NCBI GenBank assembly: GCA_040880125.1
Contig: JBBDJB010000029.1
Coordinates: 44,536 to 108,535, forward strand
Direction: 5' to 3'
DNA from: JBBDJB01 sp040880125
GTDB taxonomy: Bacteria; Planctomycetota; Planctomycetia; Pirellulales; JBBDJB01
DNA: 64,000 nt
The notes below the pieces were generated by a model. That model was not told the DNA's origin. It saw only the letters and a program-made list of their open reading frames with translations, and did not search any database. Below are positions 30,177 to 39,269 of this stretch, one piece after another (position 1 is the first letter of the stretch; every line of letters begins with the position of its first letter). Both the position numbers and the translations under genes were made by a program.

Positions 30177-30578
30177 CTAGAGCGGCCTGAAGTCCGACCA
30201 GTTATAGGCTGACCTCAGGGCCAATTTGACGACGCGTGTAATCTCGCGGCCGCTGACTGGCTTGGACAGGATCGAGAAGACTTCCGCGGCGGTCGCCTGC
30301 CGCCGCAAGGTCTCGTCCAGATCGCCGGAGATGAGAATGCACGGAAGCTGCGACTTAAACCGCTTCACTTCGCGGATCGTCTCCAGCCCGGTCAAACGCG
30401 GCATGTGCATGTCCAACAGCATGAGGTGAATGTCGCGCGAGCGGACGATGTCAAGAGCCTCGCGGCCATCGCTGGCTTGCAGCGTGCAGAAACCCCACGG
30501 CGCCAACAATTCGCCCAGGGTTTGGCGAAAGCCCGCGTCGTCGTCGGTGATGAGTATGCTAGGAGGTTCTGGCAACAT
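30177..30578 (-). CDS. Orphan response regulator (single REC domain)
   Basis: About 133 residues from the ATG at 30578 (a TTG at 30596 would add six). Only a receiver domain is present: acidic pocket ILITDDDAGF, phosphoacceptor Asp in LMLLDMHMPRLTG, Thr/Ser switch in ILISGD, and Lys in ILSKPVSG. No output domain or histidine kinase is adjacent, so it is probably a CheY/Spo0F-like relay or a partner for a remote kinase. It is convergent with ftsH, about 95 bp away. Confidence 0.9.
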   Translation of the reverse strand: MLPEPPSILITDDDAGFRQTLGELLAPWGFCTLQASDGREALDIVRSRDIHLMLLDMHMPRLTGLETIREVKRFKSQLPCILISGDLDETLRRQATAAEVFSILSKPVSGREITRVVKLALRSAYNWSDFRPL

Positions 30579-31352
30579 CGCTGCGACGGGTCCCAAGAGG
30601 AGTTCTCACCGGCACGGGAAACCGGGCGGTGGACTTCTCTATCATGGCCTCCCGAGTCGGCACAAGGGCAGTGAGCAAACGTAGTGCCAATACCCTATGG
30701 CTCGCACGGCGAACATCGACGCCACGCATTATCTTCCGTAACCCCTGCAACTTACGGAGCTTCCAAAGGCGGCGTGGCTGTCGGCTGGGCGCCCGGGAAA
30801 ATGCTGCAAAAGCTGACGGTCGGCGGGGCTTCGCCTGCCATTTAGGCATAAAGCCGCCGACGCCGCGGATGAGCTGGCGATGAACCATCGGCCCTAACGC
30901 CGCGGACACTGCGCCTATTGGTCTCGTGACCTGAGGCGGCGAATTAATCTGCCGACATCCCATGGACGGATTCTCCCTGGCTGAGTCCGGTACTTCGCAG
31001 GCGAAGCTGCGCCGGAATAGAAGCGATGTCGGCTCGGCGTCGTTCGCGTGGCTCCTAGCGCGACATGAATTACTCACTGAAGCCCGCGCCGGCGTTTGCT
31101 TCGAGCCTAGCGGTGGATCGCGATTCCTTCGTTTGCATTGCTCCGTCAGGCTGGCTTTTCGACCGGTGTCATGAGCCGTATACTGTGGGCAGCGGTGGCT
31201 GTGACGAGGCGTGATTCTCCCGAGTGGCGCTCGGGAGTGGCCGTCCCCCCGGCTTTTGGCCACGCATTCAGCCATCGGTCCCGTGGCTGTTCGTGCACGC
31301 AACGGCTGCCCCGGTAACGGACCAGATCAACCCGCGCCACGAAGGAACCGAT
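30579..31352. other. 774-bp region without a recognisable gene
   Basis: Between the divergent response regulator and sdhC. The longest frames (about 240 codons on the minus strand) are Arg/Pro/Ser-rich and look like random GC-rich reading. It should contain the sdh promoter. A small RNA is possible but not supported. Confidence 0.5.
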
Positions 31353-32156
31353 GTGGACGAAGCCTCTCAGTCATTTTTCGTACGGCATCAGTTTTTGATT
31401 CGCCGTCTGCACTCGCTGAGCGGTCTCATCCCGATCGGCGCGTTTCTCGTACTTCATCTGGTCACCAACGCCAGCGTCCTGGGCGGTCCGGCGTCGTTTC
31501 AGGCGAATGTCGACCGCATCCACTCTCTGGGCGTTATTCTGCCGGTGGTGGAGTGGTTATTCATTTTCATCCCGCTCATTTTCCACGCCGTAGTCGGCTT
31601 CGCGATCATCCAGGGCGGCCTGCCGAACACCGGCAGCTACCCCTATAGCGGGAACATTCGCTATACGCTGCAGCGGGCGACAGGCATCATCGCCTTCGTC
31701 TTTATCTTCGCCCATGTGCTCCACCTGCACTGGGTCGGCGAGCCGCTGAAAAACGTCAACGAAGAAGTCTTCGCTCAATTCGAGCCGGAATCCGCCACTT
31801 CCAGCACCGCGGCGGCGTTGCAGGCCTCGCTGCTGGTTCAGTTTTTCTACGCAGTCGGCATTCTGTCCACCGTCTTCCACCTGGCGAACGGCATTTGGAC
31901 GCTGGGAATCACCTGGGGGCTGTGGACGACGCCCGACGCCATGCGACGAGCGAATTACGTGAGCCTTACTGTCGGCGTCGTATTAGGCGCGATCGGGCTA
32001 GGCGCGCTGGGCGGGTTCGTCGACACCGACCGCGAGGAGGCGGTGGTCATCGAAAAGCGGTTACAGCGCGGCCAGCAGATAATGCACGGGGAGGTAGCCG
32101 TCGGCGTCGACGTGGCCGGCTCCGAGGAATCGGGCGAAGGCGAATCGGAACAGTAG
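31353..32156 (+). CDS. sdhC: Succinate dehydrogenase cytochrome b subunit
   Basis: 267 residues from GTG 31353, chosen because AAGGA lies 6 nt upstream; the frame is open further upstream but has no signal. Five membrane helices: LIPIGAFLVLHLVTNAS, ILPVVEWLFIFIPLIFHAVVGF, GIIAFVFIFAHVLHLHWVG, LLVQFFYAVGILSTVFHLANGIW and SLTVGVVLGAIGLGALGGF. The His residues in several helices (HLVTN, FHAVVG, HVLHLHW, FHLANG) suit one or two haem groups as in the single-polypeptide B. subtilis-type anchor. It anchors SdhAB to the membrane and passes electrons to quinone. The C-terminal 30 residues are acidic. Confidence 0.9.
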   Translation: MDEASQSFFVRHQFLIRRLHSLSGLIPIGAFLVLHLVTNASVLGGPASFQANVDRIHSLGVILPVVEWLFIFIPLIFHAVVGFAIIQGGLPNTGSYPYSGNIRYTLQRATGIIAFVFIFAHVLHLHWVGEPLKNVNEEVFAQFEPESATSSTAAALQASLLVQFFYAVGILSTVFHLANGIWTLGITWGLWTTPDAMRRANYVSLTVGVVLGAIGLGALGGFVDTDREEAVVIEKRLQRGQQIMHGEVAVGVDVAGSEESGEGESEQ

Positions 32157-32213
32157 CCCACGCGGCATCTTAGCGGCAAGCGAGTTTCACTGAGCGAAGG
32201 GATAACAGGCGCG

Positions 32214-34223
32214 ATGGCAAAAGAGCGGGTGCTGATCGTCGGTGGCGGCCTGGCCGGGCTGGCGGCCGGAATGAAGCTGGCCGAACAGGGGATCCACGTC
32301 GATCTGATGAGCCTGACGCCGTTCAAGCGGTCGCACAGCGTCTGCGCCCAGGGCGGCATCAACAGCGTCAACGATCAAACGCGGCAGCTCGGTGACAGCG
32401 AGTGGAAGCACCTTGACGATACGGTCTACGGCGGCGACTTTCTCCAGCACCAGCCCATGGTGTGGGAGATGGCCCTGTGGGCGCCCAAGGTCATCGATCT
32501 GATGGATCGGCTGGGCGTGCCTTTCAACCGCACGATCGAGGGCTTTCGCGATCAGCGCCGCTTCGGCGGAACGCTGTTCAAGCGCACCGCTTTCGCGGGT
32601 GCAACGACCGGCCAGCAGTTGCTGTACGCGCTGGATGAGCAGGTGCGGCGGTGGAATACCGAGGGGCTGATTCACTGCTACGAGGGCTGGGATTTCCTCG
32701 CTCCGGTGCTCGACGACAACGGCCGCTGCCGCGGCGTGGTGGCCCAGGACCTGGTCAGCATGGAGATCAGGGCCTTTCCGGCCGATGCGGTGATCGTGGC
32801 CTCTGGCGGATGCGGATTGGTCTATGGCCGCTCGACGATGTCGATGGCCTGCACCGGCAGCGCCGCCAGCCGCTGTTTTCGCGCTGGCGTGAACTACGCC
32901 AATGGCGAGTTCATCCAGGTCCATCCCACGGCCATTCCCGGCACCGACAAGTTGCGGCTGATGAGCGAAAGCGCCCGCGGCGAGGGGGGCCGCGTCTGGG
33001 TGCCGCGTCAACCGCAAGACCTGCGAGATCCTCGCGAGATTCCCGAGGACCAGCGGTACTACTTCCTCGAAGAGCGCTATCCCGAATACGGCAATCTCGT
33101 GCCGCGCGACATCGCCACGCGCGAGATCTTCAACGTCTGCATTGAGGAGGGATTGAGCGTCGAGAAGGGGCGGCAGTGCGTGTATCTCGACCTTACCCAT
33201 TTGCCGCGGGAGATGCTCGACAAGAAGCTCGGCGGAATTCTGTCGATCTATGAGAAATTCCAGGGCGTCGATCCTCGCGACGTGCCGATGAAGATCTTCC
33301 CGGCGGTGCATTACGCGATGGGCGGGCTGTGGGTCGACTACGAGCGGAACGCCGAAGGGCGGCTGGCGGCCGGTTCGCCGCGCAACCAGCAGACGAACGT
33401 GCCGGGGTTGTTCGCGATCGGCGAGTGCGATTATCAGTTCCACGGAGCCAATCGCCTCGGGGCCAACTCGCTGCTCAGTTGCATCTTTAGTGGATTGTTC
33501 GTCGGCCCGGGCATTGAGAATCTGCTGGGCTCGCTCCAGGGCCGATCAGCCGCCGATCAACCGGCCTCGCTCTACGAGGCCGCGGCCAAACACCACCAGG
33601 ACGAGCACAATCGCCTGCTGAAGCACACCGGGGGCAATGAGAATCCCTACCTGCTGCATCAAGAACTGGGGCAGGCCATGACAAAGGCTGCCACCGTCGT
33701 GCGGCACAACAGCGAGTTGGAGACGGCCTACGCCAAGGTGTGCGAGTTGCAAGAACGGGCACAGCGCTGTGCGCTCTCCGACCGGGGCGGCTGGACGAAC
33801 CAGAACATTATGTTCACCAAGTCGCTGCGCGACATGTTTCCCCTCGCTCGCACGATCCTCAAAGGGGCGCTGGCGCGGGACGAGTGCCGCGGCGCGCATT
33901 TTAAGCCGAACTTCGCCATGCCGGGGCTCGATGCCGCCGATGAAGCCGGTCGACGCCGCCAGGCCGAAGCTTGGTGCGACCGCTTCGATGAGAATAACCG
34001 CAAGTGGCTCAAGACCACCGTCGCCACGCTCGATAGCACCGGCGAACCGCAGCTCGATTACGAGGACGTCGACACTTCGCTGATCCCACCGCGTCCGCGA
34101 TTGTACGGGCTCGTCGGGGCCGAGGTGATCGACGAGGTCTGGAAAGCCCGGCAGAAGAAGGCGGCCGCAAGCGGCAATGGACAGTCCGCCACGTCTGCGC
34201 CCCAGTCCGCTACCGTGCAATAA
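32214..34223 (+). CDS. sdhA: Succinate dehydrogenase flavoprotein subunit
   Basis: 669 residues. Oxidises succinate to fumarate with covalently bound FAD. FAD-binding VGGGLAGLAAGMKLAEQG at the N-terminus, the flavinylation region SHSVCAQGGINSV, and active-site motifs HPTAIPG and SESARGEGGRVW. FAD is gripped again at HGANRLGANSLLSC. C-terminal helical domain with the usual Arg-rich capping. The last about 20 residues are Ala/Ser/Gln-rich. GAAGGGA precedes the ATG. Located 57 bp after sdhC and 61 bp before sdhB: an sdhCAB operon. Confidence 0.97.
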   Translation: MAKERVLIVGGGLAGLAAGMKLAEQGIHVDLMSLTPFKRSHSVCAQGGINSVNDQTRQLGDSEWKHLDDTVYGGDFLQHQPMVWEMALWAPKVIDLMDRLGVPFNRTIEGFRDQRRFGGTLFKRTAFAGATTGQQLLYALDEQVRRWNTEGLIHCYEGWDFLAPVLDDNGRCRGVVAQDLVSMEIRAFPADAVIVASGGCGLVYGRSTMSMACTGSAASRCFRAGVNYANGEFIQVHPTAIPGTDKLRLMSESARGEGGRVWVPRQPQDLRDPREIPEDQRYYFLEERYPEYGNLVPRDIATREIFNVCIEEGLSVEKGRQCVYLDLTHLPREMLDKKLGGILSIYEKFQGVDPRDVPMKIFPAVHYAMGGLWVDYERNAEGRLAAGSPRNQQTNVPGLFAIGECDYQFHGANRLGANSLLSCIFSGLFVGPGIENLLGSLQGRSAADQPASLYEAAAKHHQDEHNRLLKHTGGNENPYLLHQELGQAMTKAATVVRHNSELETAYAKVCELQERAQRCALSDRGGWTNQNIMFTKSLRDMFPLARTILKGALARDECRGAHFKPNFAMPGLDAADEAGRRRQAEAWCDRFDENNRKWLKTTVATLDSTGEPQLDYEDVDTSLIPPRPRLYGLVGAEVIDEVWKARQKKAAASGNGQSATSAPQSATVQ

Positions 34224-34284
34224 CGGCCAGTTCACTATTGGACCGACACATCCTGGAAGTGTAGCCACATAGAAGTGGAGTGCC

Positions 34285-35127
34285 ATGCAAACCAACGAGC
34301 AGGACATCGAGTCGTTTGAAGTCCGCGTTTTGCGCCAGGCCGCGCCGGGCGAATCCAGCTATTGGGAGCGCCACCGTATCGACTATGAGCCGGGGTTGAA
34401 CGTCACCAGCGTGTTGCAACGGATGGCCGCGCAAGCAAAGACGGTCGACGGCAAGCAGGTGACCCCGGTCGCCTGGGAAAGCAATTGTCTGGAGGAGGTC
34501 TGCGGGGCCTGCACGATGCTCGTCAACGGGCAGGTTCGACAGGGTTGCTCCGCGCTGGTCGACCGGCTGCTGGCGGAGAACTCCGACGAAATCGAGCTGC
34601 GGCCAATGAGCAAGTTCCCGGTCGTGCGCGACTTGGTCGTCGACCGTTCCCGCATGTTCCGCACTCTGGAGAAAGTCAAGGGCTGGATTCCGGTCGACGG
34701 CTATTTCGATCTTGGGCCCGGTCCGCGGCAATCGCAGCAAGAACAGCAGCAGGCGTATCCGCTGTCCGAGTGCATGACGTGCGGCTGCTGTTTGGAAGCC
34801 TGTCCGCAGTACACGAAGATCGAAGTGACTCGCCGAGAAGGCGAAAGCGACGCGGCCTATCAGCGGCGCCGCAATGCAGCGCATGACGGCGGATTCGTCG
34901 GGGCCGCCGCAATCAGCCAGGTGATGCTCTTCAACACCAATCCCACCGGCCGCATGAACGCCGGCGAGCGCCTCGACGCGCTGATGGAGCCGGGTGGCAT
35001 TCAGGTGTGCGGCAACGCCCAGAACTGTGTGGTGGTCTGCCCGAAGGAGATCCCGCTCACCCGGTCCATCGGCCGGGCGGGCCGAGCCTCGACGGTGCGG
35101 GCGATCAAGAAGTGGTTCGACGGCTAG
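34285..35127 (+). CDS. sdhB: Succinate dehydrogenase iron-sulfur subunit
   Basis: 280 residues. Carries electrons from FAD in SdhA to the membrane subunit through three clusters. The [2Fe-2S] ligands lie in CLEEVCGACTMLVNG plus a later Cys (RQGC). Ferredoxin-like motifs are CMTCGCCLEACPQ and CGNAQNCVVVCPKEIPL, for the [4Fe-4S] and [3Fe-4S] clusters. Sequence and length resemble the Bacillus/epsilon-type B subunits that go with single-peptide SdhC. Last gene of the sdhCAB operon, followed by an imperfect hairpin. Confidence 0.97.
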   Translation: MQTNEQDIESFEVRVLRQAAPGESSYWERHRIDYEPGLNVTSVLQRMAAQAKTVDGKQVTPVAWESNCLEEVCGACTMLVNGQVRQGCSALVDRLLAENSDEIELRPMSKFPVVRDLVVDRSRMFRTLEKVKGWIPVDGYFDLGPGPRQSQQEQQQAYPLSECMTCGCCLEACPQYTKIEVTRREGESDAAYQRRRNAAHDGGFVGAAAISQVMLFNTNPTGRMNAGERLDALMEPGGIQVCGNAQNCVVVCPKEIPLTRSIGRAGRASTVRAIKKWFDG

Positions 35128-35165
35128 TGCCCAGCGGCCGGCTCGCAGAGCGAGCAAGGACGGGT

Positions 35166-35202
35166 GCCACGGCTGGCTTGTCCGGGCTTGTCCAGCAGTG
35201 CC
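35166..35202 (+). terminator. Imperfect hairpin after sdhB
   Basis: Arms GCCACGGCTGG (35166-35176) and CCAGCAGTGCC (35192-35202) pair with two mismatches around a loop containing TTGTCC twice. No T tract follows, so it may be a dispersed palindrome or a Rho-dependent boundary rather than a classical terminator. Confidence 0.4.
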
Positions 35203-35289
35203 GTTGGTTACACGAGAAGCAGGGGTCGAGCCACTAAACAAAGCATGACGCTAAGGCCCTTGTAGCACGGCCAACTTCGGGGGCGAAAA

Positions 35290-35366
35290 CCCTCTCCCCG
35301 GCCCTCTCCCAGAGGGAGAGGGAGTTGTGCTCTGACGCCTCTCCCAGAGGGAGAGGGAGTTGTGCC
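35290..35366 (+). repeat. Two tandem copies of a dispersed palindromic repeat
   Basis: Copy 1: arms CCCTCTCCC (35302-35310) and GGGAGAGGG (35314-35322), loop AGA, tail AGTTGTGC. Copy 2 repeats the palindrome plus the same tail at about 35338-35365. Copy 1 is preceded by CCCTCTCCCCGG. Near-identical sequence occurs again at 61095-61130. Sits between convergent sdhB and fusA. Confidence 0.85.
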
Positions 35367-35397
35367 GACGCAGCCTGCTACTTCATACCGATCGGCT

Positions 35398-37488
35398 CTA
35401 TTTGGCGCCGACGAGCTGCGACTTTTTCTTCTCGGCGACGATCTCTTCCTGGATCGACTGCGGCACGCGGCGATAGCGGCGCAATTCCATCGAGAACGTC
35501 CCCTGGCCCTGCGTCATGCTCCGCAGGTCGGTCGAGTAGCCGAACGTCTCGGCCAGCGGCACCTCGGCCAAGATTCGGGCCAGGTCGCCCTGCGCCTCGG
35601 TGGTGACGATGAGCCCGCGGCGGCTGTTCACGTCCCCGGCCACTGAGCCCTGGAACTGCGCGGGGCACTCGATCTCGACCAGCATCACCGGCTCCAAGAG
35701 CACGGGTTTCATCTTGAGAAACGTCTCGCGGAAGCAGTTCTGAGCGCAGATGGTGAACGCCATCTCGCTACTGTCCACATCGTGATACGACCCGTCCTCG
35801 AGCACCGCCTTGACGCCGGTGATGGGGAACTCGGCCACGGGGCCCTTGCCCATCATCGCGCGGAAGCCCTTCTCGACGGCCGGAATATACTGCTTGGGAA
35901 TGCGACCGCCGACGACTGTCTCCTCGAAGATGAACGGATCCTCGGAATCGTCCGGCAGCGGCTCGAAGTGGCCCACGATGTGCGCGAACTGTCCGGAACC
36001 ACCGGTCTGCTTCTTGTGGCGGAAGTCAAACGTGGCGTCGCGCGTGGCGGCTTCACGGTAGCTGACCTTCGGAGCGCCGACCTCGACCGCCACCTTGTAC
36101 TCGCGGCGGATCCGCTCGACGTAAATCTCCAGATGCAGCTCGCCCATGCCGGCGATGACCGTCTCGCCGGTCTCGTCGTCGGTGAAGACGTTAAAGGTGG
36201 GGTCCTCTTTGCGGAATCGGGCCAGGGCCTTGCCCAACCGGTCGACGCTGTCACGCGACGTGGGCTGGATGGCCATCTTGATGACCGGCTCCGGCACGAA
36301 CATGCTCTCCAGCGTGCAGATGCCGGTCCCGGCCGCGTAGGTATCGCCGCTGGCGCAGTCGATGCCCATCACCGCCACGATGTCGCCGGCCCGGGCGGTG
36401 TCGATATCCTCGCGCTGGTCGGCGTGCATGCGGATGATGCGGCTGAACCGCTCCTTCCGGCCGGTGCGCTGGTTGTAGTACATCTCGCCTTTGACGATCG
36501 TCCCCTGGTAGATCCGCACGTACGTGAGCTGCCCGTACGGATCGTCGACGATTTTGAACGCCATGCCGACGAAGGGCTGCTCCGGGTCCGGCTGCAGCGT
36601 GATTCGCGCTTCTGGATCGGTCACGCCACGGGCGGAGATCTCGCGCTCCAGCGGCGAGGGGAGGTACCGCACAATTGCATCCAGCAGCGGCTGCACGCCC
36701 TTGTTGCGGTAAGCGGTGCCCATCAAGACAGGCGTCGCGTCCTGGTCGATGGTGGCCTCGCGGAGGATGCGGTGAATCAGCTCCTCGGGCACTTCTTCTT
36801 CGGAAAGCAGCAGCTCCATCAACTCATCGCTGTACATCGACAGCGCCTCGAGCATCTGCTGGCGCGCGACGGCGACTTCTTCCTTCATGGCCTCGGGCAC
36901 CGGCTCGGAGCGGACCTTTTCGCCGCTGGGCTCCTCGAAGTACAGCGCCTCGTTGCTGATCAGATCGACGACGCCCTGGAAGTTGGCCTCTTTGCCGATC
37001 GGCCACTGGATCAGGATCGGATCGCAGGCGAGCTTCTCGCGCAACTGGTTGATGACCGAAGCGTGATTCGAGCCCGTCCGATCCATTTTGTTGATGAACG
37101 CCAGTCGCGGCGTGTGATAACGCTTCATCTGGCGGTCGACGGTCATCGACTGCGACTGCACCCCGCCGACGGCACAGAGCACAAGCACGGCCCCGTCCAG
37201 CACGCGCAGTGAGCGTTCGACCTCGACCGTGAAGTCGACGTGTCCGGGTGTATCAATCAGGTTGATGGGGTGGTCTTGCCAAGCCACGGTGGTTGCGGCG
37301 CTGGTGATCGTGATGCCCCGTTCCTTCTCGAGCTCCATGTGATCCATGGTGGCGCCGCTACCGCCACCCCGAACGTCCTCCATTTTGTGGATTCGTCCGG
37401 AATAGAAGAGGATCCGCTCGCTCAGGGTCGTTTTCCCCGAGTCGATGTGGGCCGAGATGCCGATATTCCTAAGCTTGGAAAGATCCAT
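35398..37488 (-). CDS. fusA: Elongation factor G (spd/mitochondrial EF-G1-like)
   Basis: 696-residue translocase GTPase. G1 is AHIDSGKTT (13-21), with Ser where canonical bacterial EF-G has Ala. FYSGRIHKMEDVRGGGSGATMDHMELEKERGIT and TAATTV-like TSAATTVAW follow. G3 is DTPGHVDFT and G4 is NKMDRTGSNH. Domains II to V follow (domain V around RRGLIVTTEAQGD...). The SGKTTLSERILFYSG signature is that of the spd subfamily shared with mitochondrial EF-G1 and known from planctomycetes, spirochaetes and delta-proteobacteria. It drives tRNA-mRNA translocation on the ribosome. It stands alone, away from rpsL/rpsG/tuf. Confidence 0.93.
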   Translation of the reverse strand: MDLSKLRNIGISAHIDSGKTTLSERILFYSGRIHKMEDVRGGGSGATMDHMELEKERGITITSAATTVAWQDHPINLIDTPGHVDFTVEVERSLRVLDGAVLVLCAVGGVQSQSMTVDRQMKRYHTPRLAFINKMDRTGSNHASVINQLREKLACDPILIQWPIGKEANFQGVVDLISNEALYFEEPSGEKVRSEPVPEAMKEEVAVARQQMLEALSMYSDELMELLLSEEEVPEELIHRILREATIDQDATPVLMGTAYRNKGVQPLLDAIVRYLPSPLEREISARGVTDPEARITLQPDPEQPFVGMAFKIVDDPYGQLTYVRIYQGTIVKGEMYYNQRTGRKERFSRIIRMHADQREDIDTARAGDIVAVMGIDCASGDTYAAGTGICTLESMFVPEPVIKMAIQPTSRDSVDRLGKALARFRKEDPTFNVFTDDETGETVIAGMGELHLEIYVERIRREYKVAVEVGAPKVSYREAATRDATFDFRHKKQTGGSGQFAHIVGHFEPLPDDSEDPFIFEETVVGGRIPKQYIPAVEKGFRAMMGKGPVAEFPITGVKAVLEDGSYHDVDSSEMAFTICAQNCFRETFLKMKPVLLEPVMLVEIECPAQFQGSVAGDVNSRRGLIVTTEAQGDLARILAEVPLAETFGYSTDLRSMTQGQGTFSMELRRYRRVPQSIQEEIVAEKKKSQLVGAK

Positions 37489-38010
37489 GATTTCGCTTCC
37501 AAAACAGCAGTATCTAAAAGCAGTATTTCATCCCGGGCCGAGCCGACTGTCGGCGCAGCAGTTTCGCCAAGCACGCTTGCGGCGGAAGAGCCGGTCGGAG
37601 GCTTGCCTGGACTCGCTGGCGGCGAACCGGCACAGACCGGGTAGGCGAGAACTCACTGCCTATCTTAGCTGCTTTCCTCCAGCGGTACAGGCCAAATTCA
37701 GACGAATTCGCCCTTGGTTCGTTCGCCGCTGGGGCAACTTCGTATCTCATCCCATCTTACTGCCGCCGGCTGTCGATTGTTCACCTCGACGCGCGATTTC
37801 CTCCCACGTGGACTGTAGTGGACACTGTTGCTCCGTTTGACCGCCGGGACGCAGCCGATTAGTGTTTGCCTCGATGTTCCTTCACGTGCCTCGACGGGGC
37901 CTTGCCGGATGCCTCGGGCTCGGCCTGGTCATCCCAGGTACCGAGCGCTGCGGAACACCGGGTGCAATTCCAAAGCCGAAGCATGGACACACCTTTGAGC
38001 CCGTCTCACC
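37489..38010. other. 522-bp divergent intergenic region
   Basis: Lies between the divergent fusA and CPBP protease genes and should carry both promoters. No coding sequence is supported and I see no clear promoter elements. Confidence 0.4.
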
Positions 38011-38868
38011 ATGACCGATGATCCGCAGCCGAACCCGGGTTTGCATAACGGCCTGGCACCGCCCGAGGAAGGGGTCCCGAGTCGACCGGCCGGCAATCTG
38101 TCGCAGCCGGAGCCGCTTCCGGCCGGAATGCTGTCGCGATTCCCCTGGTTGACCTTCGTACTCCCGCTGGCGGTCTACATGATCGTAGGCGAGTTTGAGC
38201 CACGCCCGCCGGCGACCGATGCGACCGGCCCCGATTCGCGCTGGGGCCTGGCGATCTCGTACGACCACTATCCGCTTTACTATGCCGTGAGGTTGGCGGC
38301 CACCTGCGTGGCCGTCGCGCTGGTGCTGCCTGGCTACCGGACGTTCCGGCTGCGTGTCAGCCCGGGCGCTGTCGTACTTGGCCTGGTCGGCGCAGTAGCG
38401 TGGATCGCACTGGCCCAGTGGCGGCCGGAGGCGGCGCTGCTGAACGTGTTGGGCCTCGACTGGCTGACCGACATGGGACAACGCAGCGCCTTCAATCCAT
38501 ACGAGCGCTTCGCCGCAAACCCCGGCTGGGCGTACGCGTTTCTAGCAATGCGTTTCGCCGGCCTGGTGCTGGTGGTTCCGCTTGTCGAGGAATTATTCCT
38601 CCGCGGCTTCGTGATGCGGTTTGTCGTCGCAGAGAAGTGGTGGCAGGTGCCGGTCGGCCAGGTCAACACGGCGGCCCTGGTCGCCGGGACGCTGGTGCCG
38701 ATGCTGATGCATCCCGGCGAGCTGGTCGCGGCGTTGGTCTGGTTTTCGGCCGTCACCTGGTGGATGGTCCGCACCGGCCGGATTTGGGACTGTGTGTTGG
38801 CGCATGCGGTGACGAACCTGGCGTTGGGGATCTACGTCGTATCGACCGGCGCGTGGGAGCTGATGTAG
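38011..38868 (+). CDS. CPBP-family intramembrane protease (CAAX prenyl protease-related)
   Basis: 285 residues, six to eight predicted membrane helices after a Pro-rich cytoplasmic N-terminus. Catalytic motifs of the CPBP/Abi family: EELFLRG (Glu193, Glu194, Arg198), a second His (MLMHPGE, His234) and HAVTNL (His265). It resembles the planctomycete CAAX-protease-related proteins often found with exosortase systems, but no exosortase or PEP-CTERM gene is seen here. Substrate unknown. The next gene on the opposite strand converges 3 bp away. Confidence 0.85.
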   Translation: MTDDPQPNPGLHNGLAPPEEGVPSRPAGNLSQPEPLPAGMLSRFPWLTFVLPLAVYMIVGEFEPRPPATDATGPDSRWGLAISYDHYPLYYAVRLAATCVAVALVLPGYRTFRLRVSPGAVVLGLVGAVAWIALAQWRPEAALLNVLGLDWLTDMGQRSAFNPYERFAANPGWAYAFLAMRFAGLVLVVPLVEELFLRGFVMRFVVAEKWWQVPVGQVNTAALVAGTLVPMLMHPGELVAALVWFSAVTWWMVRTGRIWDCVLAHAVTNLALGIYVVSTGAWELM

Positions 38869-38871
38869 CGA

Positions 38872-39240
38872 TTACCGCAAAATCGCCTTGCCGCGTACGA
38901 AACGGGCGAGTCGACGGCCGTCGCCCACAAAGTCGATCGCATCCCCATCAACCCGGACATCGACCGATCGAATCGCGGCGCTGATTTGGACCAGCGGCCT
39001 GCCGTCGACGGAGATCTCCGTCGGAGCGACCACGATCCGGCGGCCTTTGGTATCGATGGTGGCCGTATCGCGCGCGAAGCAGCAGTTCAGTCGCCAGGCA
39101 TCGGAGTGGACCGTCACGGCCCGTCCGCTGCCGAGCGTCCCGCTCGATGACCATGTGCCTGTAGTGGCGACGATTGTGACGAGGGTCACCAGCACGGCTC
39201 CGACCATACAGGCCAGCGTTGCCAGCACTCGCTTGATCAT
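38872..39240 (-). CDS. Small membrane-anchored protein, unknown function
   Basis: 122 residues, no family recognised. One N-terminal hydrophobic helix (about 4-28, VLATLACMVGAVLVTLVTIVATTG) may be a signal peptide or an anchor. The remainder is about 85 residues of beta-prone sequence with a Cys pair in NCCFARD. It lies 29 bp upstream of the TPR gene on the same strand and could be co-transcribed with it; the reading frame has normal GC-rich codon use for the window. Confidence 0.6.
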   Translation of the reverse strand: MIKRVLATLACMVGAVLVTLVTIVATTGTWSSSGTLGSGRAVTVHSDAWRLNCCFARDTATIDTKGRRIVVAPTEISVDGRPLVQISAAIRSVDVRVDGDAIDFVGDGRRLARFVRGKAILR

Positions 39241-39269
39241 TACAGAAGCTCCTATAATCCGGCCAGACT

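Noticed and set aside
30559..31302. 247-codon frame in the gap before sdhC
   Set aside because: Basic, low-information sequence overlapping the response regulator start; no ribosome site or family.
32187..33443. 418-codon open frame opposite sdhA
   Set aside because: Antisense shadow; third-position GC keeps the opposite strand open. Sequence is His/Gln/Leu rich and matches no family.
35782..37212. 476-codon frame opposite fusA
   Set aside because: Antisense shadow of EF-G domains; no start signals and no recognisable motif.
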